Positions 1 to 9,753 are shown, counted from the first letter of the stretch. The stretch: 49,406 bases of DNA from Hyphomonas beringensis (GCF_000682755.1 NZ_AWFF01000039.1:1-49406); one strand, 5' to 3'. Program-made: numbers and translations. Notes: generated by a model from the letters alone, not told the origin.

Positions 1-1534
1 CGATATGCCGGAAATTGTTCGGCATCTTGTCTGTGAAGAAGGGAGCGCCTTGCCGGTGCACACGAGTGGTCTCGATGTAGGATTCCCCAAGTTCCCTCAA
101 CTTGGCTGCATCCAGCTCATTCAGAATTTTGGGATAGGGATTCGTATTTGCCGCAGCGTGGCCTCGCAGGGTTTGGGCCATATAGACGATGTCGGGTAGT
201 TCCTTGGTTCCGTCGACCATGCTGTGCGAGGCTAGGATCTGTTCAATCAGCGTAGAGCCTGCGCGAGGTAGCCCCAGAATGAAAATCGGATCAGGGGCTT
301 CGCACCCAAAGTTCTCTAGGCGTGCGAAGGTCTCTTTGGTGCAGAATTTCTTTTGTGCTTCGAACTCTGCGTCTGTTTTGTCCGCCGAGTATCGTGATTG
401 CCGCAAGATCATGGCATTGCCTTGCTGATAGGCATTGAACGCAGCATCGTAAGAAGCCCTGTTCTCCAGCGCCTTCGCGAGGGAGAATAGGACATTCACT
501 TTGGACTCATAGCTGATGTCCGGATTATCGAGGGCAGCGCGCATGCCAGCAATATCCTGATCATCGAATTTATACGTCTTTAAATTTGCCAGGCCGAACC
601 AAGCGAGGCCGTAAAGAGGGTTCACCTCAACAGCCTGTTTGTAAGACTGAACGGCTTCCTCTGTACGCCCGACAGTTTTCAGAGTGAGCGCGCGATTAGA
701 ATATGTTTCCGCATCATCCGGTTTACTTTCCAGTACTTGATCGAACAGGGCTATGGCTTGTTCGAACTCACTGAAATGCATGCTCTCAAGAGCATACAGG
801 GTTTGCATAACAGGGTTATCAGGATCCTGTTCGTAGAGTTGTTTTGCCTGAGCGAAAGACTGCTCGTATTTTTGCCTTTTGCGCAACACTTGCACGAGAT
901 CGATACGCAATTGCTTCGTCTGCGGTGCGATAGAGATGGCTTTTTCCAGAAAGGCTTCAGCATCATCCAGGACATTTTGTGATGAGGCGATCTCTGCCAG
1001 AAGTCGTAGCGCCTCAGGATCATTTGGATGCTGTCGCAAGTAGCCTCGGACAATCCGTTCAGCTTGTTGCATCTGGCCTTCGTGAATTTGCATCGTCACT
1101 GCAACCAGCTCCCTTGGCAGACTGCGAAGGCGATTGGCCTGTGCGGCGGCCTCACGAGCGGTGTGCTGGTCTCCAAGCTCGTTGCTCACCTCGGCCAGTT
1201 TTTGCCAGCTGGCCACGAGGGCCGGGTTGCAAACTGTGGCAGCTTCAAAAGCTTTCTTGGCGCGCGGGAGTTGCCGCTGTGCCAGCCTGAGATAGCCTTC
1301 TTCCTCGTAGGCGCGTCCAAAATCGGGCAGGACATTTTTCAGGCGCTGCAGGTGAGATTCTGCGCGAGGATAATCCTCCAGCTTTCGTGAGCAAACAGTC
1401 GCCATATACAGGGCATTGGTGTTGTTGGGATCTCGCTGAATAAGTGTTTCAGCGTGGCCCAAGGCATCTGCAAAATTACCAGCCTTCATGGCGGTGATCA
1501 GGGCCTGGATGGGGTCTGGCGCAAAGTTCGACAT
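1..1534 (-). CDS. TPR-repeat sulfotransferase family protein (3' end beyond window)
   Basis: A reading frame open for 511 codons starts at ATG 1534 (MSNFAPDPIQAL) and leaves the window at its left edge without a stop, so the C-terminus is missing. Residues 1 to about 370 are helical TPR-like repeats with recurrent A-L-x-P-D-x-A spacing. From about residue 430 a sulfotransferase domain begins: the motif LGLPRAGSTLIEQI is the PAPS 5'-phosphosulfate loop, and FFTDKMPNNF lies further on as in the Sulfotransfer_3-like family. Proteins of this TPR-sulfotransferase architecture transfer sulfate from PAPS to an acceptor; the acceptor cannot be read here. No signal peptide is seen, so a cytoplasmic site is likely. 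It is on the same strand as purA but 220 bp away. The family assignment is firm; the substrate is unknown. Confidence 0.85.
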   Translation of the reverse strand, partial: MSNFAPDPIQALITAMKAGNFADALGHAETLIQRDPNNTNALYMATVCSRKLEDYPRAESHLQRLKNVLPDFGRAYEEEGYLRLAQRQLPRAKKAFEAATVCNPALVASWQKLAEVSNELGDQHTAREAAAQANRLRSLPRELVAVTMQIHEGQMQQAERIVRGYLRQHPNDPEALRLLAEIASSQNVLDDAEAFLEKAISIAPQTKQLRIDLVQVLRKRQKYEQSFAQAKQLYEQDPDNPVMQTLYALESMHFSEFEQAIALFDQVLESKPDDAETYSNRALTLKTVGRTEEAVQSYKQAVEVNPLYGLAWFGLANLKTYKFDDQDIAGMRAALDNPDISYESKVNVLFSLAKALENRASYDAAFNAYQQGNAMILRQSRYSADKTDAEFEAQKKFCTKETFARLENFGCEAPDPIFILGLPRAGSTLIEQILASHSMVDGTKELPDIVYMAQTLRGHAAANTNPYPKILNELDAAKLRELGESYIETTRVHRQGAPFFTDKMPNNFRHI

Positions 1535-1697
1535 GGAAAAGGGTTCTTTCCGATCTGGTGGGGCTACCCGCCGGAGTGAAATAGCGGGGCCTTATTATAA
1601 CAAGACATCTCGGCGCTTCACCGCCGAGGCTCATTCTCTGAAAGTGAGCTTACAGTCATATGCGTAACAGGGCATACCCATTAGGCATAGGCAATCA

Positions 1698-1726
1698 AGA
1701 CCAAAGAGCTACACGTTCTTTGGTCT
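1698..1726. terminator. Stem-loop downstream of purA
   Basis: Perfect 9-bp inverted repeat AGACCAAAG / CTTTGGTCT with an 11-nt loop, 28 bp past the purA stop. There is no T-tract, so intrinsic termination is uncertain; it may instead protect the purA mRNA 3' end. Confidence 0.4.
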
Positions 1727-1754
1727 CTGACGTCTCGCATTGTCTCTGCGTTGA

Positions 1755-3047
1755 TCAGCCCTCAAAGGGGTCTTTCATCAGGATGACGTCTTCCCGCTCG
1801 GGGGAGGTGGAAACGAGGGCGCAGGGCTTGCCTACGAGTTCTTCCAGGCGGCGGACATATTTGACCGCTTCTGCCGGCAGGTCAGCCCAGGAACGTGCGC
1901 CTGCGGTTGAGCCTTGCCAGCCCTGCAGGGTCTCATAGACGGGCTCCACCGCTGCCTGATCGGTGAGGCCGGCGGGGAAGTAGTCGATCTCCTGACCGTT
2001 GAGCTTGTAGGCCACGCAGACCTTGATCTCATCAAAGCCATCCAGCACGTCCAGCTTGGTCAGGGCGAGGCCATTGACGCCGGATGTGGCACAGGCCTGG
2101 CGTACCATGACGCTGTCAAACCATCCGCAGCGGCGAGCCCGGCCTGTGTTCACGCCAACCTCGCGGCCGACGGTGCCGAGACGCTCGCCAATTTCATTGT
2201 CCTGCTCGGTGGGGAAGGGGCCTGATCCGACGCGCGTCGTGTAGGCCTTTGCAAGGCCCAGCACATAAGAGATTGCGCCAGGGCCAACACCCGCACCCGC
2301 AGAGGCATTGCCGGCCACCACATTGGAGGAGGTGACGAACGGATACGTGCCATGGTCGACATCGAGCATGACGCCTTGTGCGCCTTCAAACAGGATGCGT
2401 TTTCCAGCGCGGACTTGCTCGTCCAGCAGCTTCCAGACCGGCTGGGCATAGGCGAGTATCTTGTCGGCAATCTTCAACAGCTCTGCCTTCAGTGCCTCGC
2501 CATCTGGTTCAGGCAGGCCAACCCCCGCGCGCAGCGGCTTGTGGTGGGCGAGCAGGCGCTCGATCTTCAGGTCCAGCGCGGCCGGATCTGCGAGGTCAGC
2601 AACGCGAATGGCGCGGCGGCCGACGCGGTCTTCATAGGCCGGGCCAATGCCGCGCTTGGTGGTGCCGATCTGTCCGGCGCCAAGGGCGCCTTCGCGGGCG
2701 GCATCAATATCCTTGTGCCAGGGGAGGATCAGCGAAGCATTGTCAGCTAGGACCAGTGTTTCCGGGCTGACTTCGACACCTTGTGACTGAATGCCCTCGA
2801 TTTCCTGGAGCATGTGCCAGGGGTCCACGACCACGCCATTACCGATGACAGATAGCTTACCGCCACGGACCAGGCCAGATGGCAGCAAGGCCAGCTTGAA
2901 GACCTTGCCGTCGATAACCAGCGTGTGGCCGGCATTGTGGCCTCCTTGAAAGCGCACAACAACGTCGGCCCGGCTGGACAGCCAGTCAACGATCTTGCCC
3001 TTGCCCTCATCGCCCCATTGGGCCCCGACAACGACTACTCCGGCCAT
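1755..3047 (-). CDS. purA: Adenylosuccinate synthetase
   Basis: Catalyses the GTP-dependent condensation of IMP with aspartate to adenylosuccinate, the first committed step from IMP to AMP, in the cytoplasm. The 430-residue length is normal for the family. The N-terminal GTP/catalytic loop GDEGKGK is at residues 12-18 with Asp13, and GGHNAGHT carries catalytic His41; the [13 protein letters not shown] and VGSGPFPTE signatures follow. The ATG at 3047 is preceded by the strong ribosome site AGGAGCAGGAAT. The gene appears monocistronic: the next gene upstream (3143-4609) is unrelated and 95 bp away. Nothing unusual is seen; the gene is complete with all key residues. Confidence 0.98.
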   Translation of the reverse strand: MAGVVVVGAQWGDEGKGKIVDWLSSRADVVVRFQGGHNAGHTLVIDGKVFKLALLPSGLVRGGKLSVIGNGVVVDPWHMLQEIEGIQSQGVEVSPETLVLADNASLILPWHKDIDAAREGALGAGQIGTTKRGIGPAYEDRVGRRAIRVADLADPAALDLKIERLLAHHKPLRAGVGLPEPDGEALKAELLKIADKILAYAQPVWKLLDEQVRAGKRILFEGAQGVMLDVDHGTYPFVTSSNVVAGNASAGAGVGPGAISYVLGLAKAYTTRVGSGPFPTEQDNEIGERLGTVGREVGVNTGRARRCGWFDSVMVRQACATSGVNGLALTKLDVLDGFDEIKVCVAYKLNGQEIDYFPAGLTDQAAVEPVYETLQGWQGSTAGARSWADLPAEAVKYVRRLEELVGKPCALVSTSPEREDVILMKDPFEG

Positions 3048-3142
3048 GATTCCTGCTCCTGCAAAGTCCGCGGCGACATGGGCAGGATTTGGCGGCTAAA
3101 TGCAAGGGGGCGCGTGAAATCCCTTTGCCGCACCCCCAGGCG

Positions 3143-4609
3143 TCAGACGAGGTCATAATCCTCCAGCTTCACCTCTGCCACGATATCGGCATAGGCGCGT
3201 GTGTGGCTGGCCCAGTTCTGGGTGATTTTGCCGGAGCCGGTCTTGTACCAGCTATTGCAGGCGGGATCGGCCCATACGGTCTTGCCTAGCTGTTCCTGCA
3301 GATCCTTGTTGAAAGCGTCCTGCACCTCTTGGCGCGGGGCCATGGCGGTGGCACCAGCCTCGTCCAGTTTCTGCAGAGCCTGGATCGTATATTCCACCTG
3401 CCGCTCCAGCATGAAGGTGATGGAGTTATGGCCAAGATTGGTATTTGGGCCGTAGAGGATGAACAGGTTCGGATAGTCGGCAACCGTGATGCCAAGATAG
3501 GCCTCCGGCCCGTCCTGCCATTTGTCCGTAATGGAGACGCCGTCGCGGCCGATGACGTCAACAGACCAGCGCCAGCCGGTGGTTTCAAATCCGGTAGCAA
3601 AGGCGATCACGTCATATTTGTGGATTGTGCCGTCTTTCGTACGGATACCCTCGGGCACAATCGCGTCGATGCCCTGCGTGATCAGATCGACATGCGGCTG
3701 GGTCAGCGTGGTGAAATAGTCATCCGAGATAAGGATACGTCTGCACCCGACCGGATAGTCCGGCGTCAGCTTCTTGCGCAGGTCTTCATCTTCCACCTGA
3801 TTGTGCAAATGGTCGGTTGCCTGTCGGGTAAAAGCCGCGCGGCCCTCAGGGGTCCACTCAAAAGCCTGCCAGAAGAAATAGTCCGAGTTTTCATAGATCA
3901 GGCGGCGATTGATCTCGGCAAACTCGATCGCTTTTTCGGGCTGGGTCATCATCATCGCCTTTTCTTCAGGCGAGATGAAGCGGTCATTACGCGGCACGAC
4001 CCAGTTGGGAGAGCGCTGGAAGACGCCGACATTGGCGCAGACCTTTGCGACTTCAGGGATAATCTGAACGGCGCTGGCGGCAGAGCCGATAATGGCAATG
4101 CGCTTGCCTTCCAGATCGACTGAATGGTCCCATTCGGCGGAATGCATGATGGCTCCGCTGAAACTGTCCTTGCCGGGAATATCCGGCCAGAAGGGGCGGT
4201 TCAGCTGGCCCAGCGCGCCGATGACTGCATCACCTTCATAGGTGTTCCCCGTCGCGCTGGTGACGGTCCATTTGCGTGTGTCTTCGTTCCATATGGCTTT
4301 CTCAGCGCCCTCATTCAGGTGCAGGCTGGGACGCAGCTGGAAGCGGTCGGTGATCTCTTCTGCATAGGCCTGGATTTCCGGCTGCTGAGGATAGATGCGG
4401 CTCCAGTTCATCGATTGTGCAAAGGATAGCTGGTACAGCGCGACCGGTACATCACAGGCGCAGCCTGGATAGGTGTTCTGGGCCCAGGTTCCGCCAACGC
4501 GGTCACCCTGCTCAAGAATGGTATAGCTGTATCCGGCTTCCTGCAGCTTGATGGCTGCGGTCAGGCCGCCAAGGCCTGCGCCAATGATGACAATATGCTT
4601 CTCCGGCAT
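3143..4609 (-). CDS. FAD-dependent monooxygenase, Baeyer-Villiger type
   Basis: A 488-residue class B flavin monooxygenase-like protein. The FAD-binding Rossmann motif GAGLGG is at residues 10-15, followed by the acidic strand end and GGTWAQNTYPG typical of BVMOs. The BVMO fingerprint FxGxxxHxxxW is at residues 150-160 (FSGAIMHSAEW, followed by Asp161 where many have Pro). The second, NADPH-binding Rossmann motif is GSAASA at 175-180. The family oxidises ketones to esters or lactones using NADPH and O2, or N/S-hydroxylates; the substrate is not deducible. The family usually has about 490-550 residues, so this is full length. The ribosome site GGAGGAAA lies within the 3' arm of a hairpin (see 4619-4638), hinting at translational control. 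It stands alone between purA and a PagL-like gene. Confidence 0.9.
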   Translation of the reverse strand: MPEKHIVIIGAGLGGLTAAIKLQEAGYSYTILEQGDRVGGTWAQNTYPGCACDVPVALYQLSFAQSMNWSRIYPQQPEIQAYAEEITDRFQLRPSLHLNEGAEKAIWNEDTRKWTVTSATGNTYEGDAVIGALGQLNRPFWPDIPGKDSFSGAIMHSAEWDHSVDLEGKRIAIIGSAASAVQIIPEVAKVCANVGVFQRSPNWVVPRNDRFISPEEKAMMMTQPEKAIEFAEINRRLIYENSDYFFWQAFEWTPEGRAAFTRQATDHLHNQVEDEDLRKKLTPDYPVGCRRILISDDYFTTLTQPHVDLITQGIDAIVPEGIRTKDGTIHKYDVIAFATGFETTGWRWSVDVIGRDGVSITDKWQDGPEAYLGITVADYPNLFILYGPNTNLGHNSITFMLERQVEYTIQALQKLDEAGATAMAPRQEVQDAFNKDLQEQLGKTVWADPACNSWYKTGSGKITQNWASHTRAYADIVAEVKLEDYDLV

Positions 4610-4618
4610 GCGTGTTTC

Positions 4619-4638
4619 CTCCGATTATATTTTCGGAG
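4619..4638 (-). promoter_or_regulatory. Hairpin covering the Shine-Dalgarno of the monooxygenase gene
   Basis: Read on the minus strand, CTCCGA, an 8-nt A/T loop and TCGGAG form a 6-bp stem. The 3' arm plus the next bases make GGAGGAAA, the evident ribosome-binding site ten bases before the ATG at 4609. When folded, the hairpin would hide most of the site. Whether it regulates translation is inference. Confidence 0.5.
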
Positions 4639-4687
4639 AAGAGTGTCATGCCTTCGGCGTTTCACAAGGGGTGCCGCAAGGCGAGCC

Positions 4688-5266
4688 CTAATTGTCGAAT
4701 TTGTAGGACAGACGTACGCCGATATTGTCGAGGCCCTGATTGCGGCCATTGCCAAGAATCTGGCCATGGCTGAGATGTTCGTACATCACCTCTGCCCCCC
4801 AGATTTCATTGAACTTATAGTGCAGGCCAAACGTGGTGCGGAACAAGTCGCGAGAGCCAAGCAAGACGTGTTCTTCGGTGAAGGCATCACCGCGCGGGTC
4901 GCCTTGGGGGAAGGGGCTCGCCAGCTCCCCGTCGTGAACCACATAGCCTACGCTTGGTTCAAACGCCCATTTTTCGGTGAAAGGGAAAGACCAGTGCAGG
5001 CCGACGCCGCCAAAGCTGGTGTCGCCTTGTGTATTCAGACTGGCCATTGCGTAGGGCTTGGGGCTCCAGATCACATTCAGAAAGTCAGGAGAAGTGAACA
5101 GCACTTCGCCACTGATGTTTTGCCCGGGCTCCTTGTTCGCATTGTCGCAATCCAGAACGCAGATGTTCTCCTGCATCACGCCAAACCGCGCTTCGCTAAA
5201 AATATCCGCAGAGGCGGTACCGGCGAGCAGGGCGGCGCTGATAGAGAGGGTGGCGGCGCGAATCAT
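4688..5266 (-). CDS. PagL-like lipid A 3-O-deacylase (outer-membrane beta-barrel)
   Basis: A 192-residue protein resembling the PagL/acyloxyacyl hydrolase family, which removes a 3-O-linked acyl chain from lipid A in the outer membrane. I chose the ATG at 5266 (MIRAATLSISAALLAGTASA) because it gives a clean signal peptide cut before DIFSEAR and has AAAGGGGAAAG just upstream; an in-frame start 45 bases earlier lacks this. The body consists of alternating amphipathic strands and ends in an aromatic residue region (LSYKFDN) like a barrel C-terminus. Near the end, YEHLSHGQI followed by NQGLDNIG matches the catalytic His-x-Ser region of PagL; the partner Glu aligns with Asp here and with a two-residue shift. 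It is a single-gene unit between a monooxygenase and a flavodoxin gene. The family call is good; activity is inferred. Confidence 0.75.
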   Translation of the reverse strand: MIRAATLSISAALLAGTASADIFSEARFGVMQENICVLDCDNANKEPGQNISGEVLFTSPDFLNVIWSPKPYAMASLNTQGDTSFGGVGLHWSFPFTEKWAFEPSVGYVVHDGELASPFPQGDPRGDAFTEEHVLLGSRDLFRTTFGLHYKFNEIWGAEVMYEHLSHGQILGNGRNQGLDNIGVRLSYKFDN

Positions 5267-5332
5267 ATCTTTCCCCTTTGTAAGGTTTCCCTTCAGAAGG
5301 GAGTGAAACATCGCGCCGTCAAGAAAGTTCCA

Positions 5333-5920
5333 TCAGGATTTTCCGCGAACCCAGCGCTTTGTGGCTTCCGCAACACGCTCACCAAACAGCTCTGCGGTCT
5401 TCAAATCAGCCGCATCGGGACCGTCTTCTGCAGACAAATCTGTTAGGGACTGGGTTGCGAGACCGTGAAAATGGCCTGCTCGGTTCAAGGCACCATCGAA
5501 ATCGTGGTTCGAAGCATTGAAGCCGGACTTCATGCCGAAATTGACCCAAACCATTCCATGCTGGCCTGCGAGGGTGGCGAACTGGCTCAGCGTCGAAGAC
5601 TTGTCTCCGGACAGGGAGCCGGAATTGGTAAAGCCTGCGGCGATTTTGTCTTTCCAGGCATCGGTGAACCAGGCTTTGGAGGTGGCATCAATGAACTGCT
5701 TCATCGGCGCAGAGGCAGAGCCCATATAGGTCGGCGCGCCGAAGATGATGGCATCGGCAGCAGCCAGTTCATCCCACGGGCCTTCGTCGGGGGAGGCGAG
5801 ATCTTCTGCCTTATAGAGGCTGACATCCGCGCCCGTGTCTGCGGCGCCCTTGAGGACGTGGTCTGCGACCTTGGCTGTGTGGCCATAGCCGGAATGATAG
5901 ACAATTGCGATCTTGGTCAT
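5333..5920 (-). CDS. Flavodoxin-like NAD(P)H-dependent FMN protein (WrbA-like)
   Basis: A 195-residue flavodoxin-fold protein. The N-terminal strand and phosphate loop IAIVYHSGYGHTAKVA (residues 4-19) is the FMN phosphate-binding loop of WrbA-like proteins. GAPTYMGSASAPMKQFID follows as the second FMN loop, and FTNSGSLSGDKSSTL is the third. Members are NAD(P)H:quinone oxidoreductases or FMN reductases in the cytoplasm. The length matches single-domain WrbA relatives. The ATG at 5920 follows AAAGGGGTCCCCC. It lies between the PagL-like gene and serA on the same strand, with about 110 bp to serA that contain two stem-loops, so it is probably transcribed separately from the serine operon. The electron acceptor is unknown. 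Confidence 0.85.
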   Translation of the reverse strand: MTKIAIVYHSGYGHTAKVADHVLKGAADTGADVSLYKAEDLASPDEGPWDELAAADAIIFGAPTYMGSASAPMKQFIDATSKAWFTDAWKDKIAAGFTNSGSLSGDKSSTLSQFATLAGQHGMVWVNFGMKSGFNASNHDFDGALNRAGHFHGLATQSLTDLSAEDGPDAADLKTAELFGERVAEATKRWVRGKS

Positions 5921-5954
5921 GGGGGACCCCTTTTCATGTTTACAGGGGTCAGAT

Positions 5955-5986
5955 GGGGCGGATTTGTATGGGAATAAATCCGCCCC
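5955..5986. terminator. Stem-loop between serA and the flavodoxin gene
   Basis: Perfect 11-bp inverted repeat GGGGCGGATTT / AAATCCGCCCC with a 10-nt loop. It lies downstream of serA on the minus strand. TTT follows only on the plus-strand side, so its strength as a serA terminator is uncertain. Confidence 0.5.
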
Positions 5987-6004
5987 TTTGACATAGGATC
6001 TATG

Positions 6005-6024
6005 CGTCTTTCGAATGAAAGACG
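6005..6024 (-). terminator. Short stem-loop just after serA
   Basis: 8-bp stem CGTCTTTC / GAAAGACG with a 4-nt loop, starting 9 bases past the serA stop. Together with the stem-loop at 5955-5986 it probably marks the end of the serC-serA transcript. Confidence 0.4.
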
Positions 6025-6032
6025 TGCAAGTC

Positions 6033-7628
6033 CTAGAAGGTCAGCACTTTCGCGTACCGAACCTGGGGCAGGGCATCGAGTTTCTCGATGAAATCTGCCT
6101 GCGGCACAGCATCAATGCCGATCAGGGCAATCGCTTCGCCTCCGGCCTCGGTGCGGCCAAGGTGGAAGGTGGCGATGTTGATGCCAGCTTCGCCCAGCAT
6201 TTGTCCCAGAGCGCCAATAAAGCCCGGCTTGTCGAGATTATTCACATAGAGCACGGTCGGCGCGAAATCGCCTTCCAGCGCCATGCCTTTGACTTCGACA
6301 ATACGTGGCTGGCCCGCGATGATGGTGCCGGCAAGGGTGCGCCAGCCGCCTTCGGGGGCGTTCTTGGTTGCCTTGGTCTTCACCTTGATACGGATCAGGC
6401 TGTCATAGACAGGGCAGTCTTCTGTTTTGGTTTCTGTCAGCTTGACGCCGCTATCGGCCAGGATTGCCGGTGCAGAGACCATGTTCACATCACCGCGTGA
6501 AGCGCGCAGCAGTCCGGCCAGAAGGGCCGCCGTCAGGGGCTTGCGGTTCAGGTCAGCGACTTCGCCTTCATACTCGATGACCACTTCATCATAGCCGAAG
6601 TCGGAGATCTGGCCGGCAAAGCTGCCCAGCTTTTCCGCCAGCGTTGCGAAGGGCTTGATGCGTGGCGCTTCCTCGGCCGTGATGGATGGCATGTTCAGCG
6701 CGTTGGTGACGGCACCGGACAGCAGATAGTCTGCCATCTGTTCAGCCACTTGAAGCGCGACATTTTCCTGTGCCTCGGTCGTGGCGGCGCCAAGGTGAGG
6801 CGTCGCGATGAAGTTCTTCGTGCCGAACAGAATGTTTTCCTTGGCAGGTTCCACGGCGAAGACGTCGAAAGCAGCCGCCTTGATGTGCCCGCTTTCCAGC
6901 AGGTCCTTCACAGCCTCCTCATCGACCAGTCCGCCACGCGCGCAGTTGACCAGGATGAGACCTTCTTTCGTCTTCTGAAGGTTTTCGCGGCTCAGCACAT
7001 TCTTGGTCTGCTCCGTCAGCGGAACATGCAGCGTAATAATGTCTGCGCGTTTGAGCAGTTCGTCGAGTTCAACTTTCTCGACGCCAAGCTCCACGGCGCG
7101 TTCCTCGGTCAGGAACGGGTCGTATGCCGCTACCTTCATTTTCAGGCCGATGGCGCGCTCTGCGACGCGGCTCCCGATATTGCCGCACCCAATCAGGCCG
7201 AGCGTTTTGTAGGAAACTTCCGTTCCCATATAGCCGGATTTCGGCCATTTGCCTTCTTGAGTCTCGGCGTTGGCAGCCGGGATCTGGCGGGCGGCGGCGA
7301 ACATCAGCGCGATGGCATGTTCTGCCGTTGTGATGGCGTTGCCGAAGGGTGTGTTCATGACCACGACGCCTTTGGCGGTTGCCGCCTTGATGTCGATATT
7401 GTCGACACCGATACCGGCGCGGCCAATGACTTTCAAATTCGTTGCGGCGGCCATGACATCTGCATTCGGTTTGCAGGCCGAGCGGACGACGAGGCCATCA
7501 TATTCCGGAATCTCCGCAATGAGTTCTTCCGTGTTCAGACCGGTTTTGGTGACGGTTTCGATGCCGCGGGCGTGGAAGATTTCCACGGCGGCGGGGGAGA
7601 GTTTGTCTCCGATAAGGACTTTGGGCAT
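6033..7628 (-). CDS. serA: D-3-phosphoglycerate dehydrogenase
   Basis: Oxidises 3-phosphoglycerate to 3-phosphohydroxypyruvate with NAD+, the first step of serine synthesis. The start at ATG 7628 (MPKVLIGDKL) is preferred over an in-frame start 81 bases upstream because GAGGAAA sits right before it. At 531 residues this is the long form: substrate domain about 1-95, NAD Rossmann domain with GCGNIG at 147-152, substrate domain again, then the intervening (ASB-like) domain about 320-450 and a C-terminal ACT domain containing AGINIATFHLGRTEAG. ACT domains in this family usually bind serine for feedback inhibition. It lies 109 bp downstream of serC on the same strand, so the two form an operon controlled by the leader before serC. 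Confidence 0.97.
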   Translation of the reverse strand: MPKVLIGDKLSPAAVEIFHARGIETVTKTGLNTEELIAEIPEYDGLVVRSACKPNADVMAAATNLKVIGRAGIGVDNIDIKAATAKGVVVMNTPFGNAITTAEHAIALMFAAARQIPAANAETQEGKWPKSGYMGTEVSYKTLGLIGCGNIGSRVAERAIGLKMKVAAYDPFLTEERAVELGVEKVELDELLKRADIITLHVPLTEQTKNVLSRENLQKTKEGLILVNCARGGLVDEEAVKDLLESGHIKAAAFDVFAVEPAKENILFGTKNFIATPHLGAATTEAQENVALQVAEQMADYLLSGAVTNALNMPSITAEEAPRIKPFATLAEKLGSFAGQISDFGYDEVVIEYEGEVADLNRKPLTAALLAGLLRASRGDVNMVSAPAILADSGVKLTETKTEDCPVYDSLIRIKVKTKATKNAPEGGWRTLAGTIIAGQPRIVEVKGMALEGDFAPTVLYVNNLDKPGFIGALGQMLGEAGINIATFHLGRTEAGGEAIALIGIDAVPQADFIEKLDALPQVRYAKVLTF

Positions 7629-7737
7629 TTGAGTTTCCTCGGGTGTCACTCCGGATGCCTCAGGCAATCCGGGTTCAAATATGTATTCGGGGGAAAGGTC
7701 CCGGACCAATCCGATGGGTTGTCCGGGATGACAGGTG

Positions 7738-8904
<1,167 letters not shown>

Positions 8905-8960
8905 CTGTTTTACTCCTATCCTCACAGATAGGCTGGCACCCGTTGGGGGATGCTGGCCCG
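8905..8960 (-). ncRNA. serC leader-like RNA element
   Basis: Two hairpins precede serC on the minus strand. The proximal one (8915-8932) is CCTATC-TGTGAG-GATAGG, and its 3' arm runs straight into AGGAG, the serC ribosome site. The distal one (8936-8953) pairs GCA(T)CCC with GGGTGC, with one bulge. A structured leader before alphaproteobacterial serC-serA operons whose last stem overlaps the ribosome-binding site is known as the serC leader; position and layout match. The ligand or trigger is not known to me. The upstream limit of the element (possibly to about 9000) is not determined. Confidence 0.6.
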
Positions 8961-9062
8961 CCGCGTCTGTCTCACATTTTTGAGGCGTACGCAAATGGCA
9001 TTTCTGTGACTTCAACAGATGCGGTGCCAGGCGGATTAGCTCCACCTGAATGCGAGGCTGGC

Positions 9063-9656
9063 TTATCTACTATGGTCTGCGGCAATCCACTTTTCGGCAA
9101 ATTTGCTCGCTGATGCGAACCCTTCCGTCGGAATGTTAACGTCATAGGCATGTTCGCCTTCACGCGTCCTGAAACCCAACGTGCACTTTTCGGTTTTGAG
9201 GAAGTCTGTGATTGCCTTGACCTGGGTTCCCTTGACGGGCTGAAGCGGTTCTTCAGCATCTGGTGGGAAACTCAAATTCCCGCAACTCAATAAATATGGG
9301 GCTTCCAGATAGTCTGAGGATGCAATCGTCGTAATTTCTGATTGCGCCTGACGACTACTGATGACGATGCGCAATCCTCGTTTCGCGGGTATCGGCCCAA
9401 GGGTGGCCATTTTTTGCCCGCCCCAATTCTTGAGAACGCATTCATTCCGATTCAAATTCGCGTTGGCGCTGACAGTCGCAGAACAATCGACGATCCATTT
9501 GCCGGATAGGGCTTTTGTTTCAAGTTCAAAGCCGTGGAAAGTATCGTAGCGGGCGCGGTCAAATACCTGCACCCCATCACCCCACCTCGAAGCAATACCA
9601 GCATCGCCGCACGCCACGAGCACTGACAATGCAATCAGGCTAGCTTGAACTCGCAT
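9063..9656 (-). CDS. Hypothetical lipoprotein
   Basis: A 197-residue protein I do not recognise. The N-terminus MRVQASLIALSVLVACGDAG is a short lipoprotein signal with a lipobox LVAC, putting the acylated cysteine at residue 16. The mature part is mostly polar, with four further cysteines near residues 58, 72, 125 and 157 that could form two disulfides in the periplasm. No catalytic motif is visible. It is divergent from the TauD-type dioxygenase gene, with start codons about 100 bp apart, and it is tail-to-head with the serC leader. The ATG at 9656 has GGAGGAA seven bases upstream. Composition is slightly less GC-rich than neighbouring genes, so recent acquisition is possible but not shown. 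Confidence 0.65.
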   Translation of the reverse strand: MRVQASLIALSVLVACGDAGIASRWGDGVQVFDRARYDTFHGFELETKALSGKWIVDCSATVSANANLNRNECVLKNWGGQKMATLGPIPAKRGLRIVISSRQAQSEITTIASSDYLEAPYLLSCGNLSFPPDAEEPLQPVKGTQVKAITDFLKTEKCTLGFRTREGEHAYDVNIPTEGFASASKFAEKWIAADHSR

Positions 9657-9753
9657 GCAATCAGTTCCTCCAAAAGGAGTGGACGACAGCAGCCAGAAGG
9701 CGAAAGGTCAAGACGCGATTGCCAACCACAGGCCCCGGTGGTTCACTGTTGAA

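Noticed and set aside
7660..7700. GGGTTCAAAT as a tRNA T-loop
   Set aside because: No acceptor stem, anticodon arm or D arm can be folded around it.
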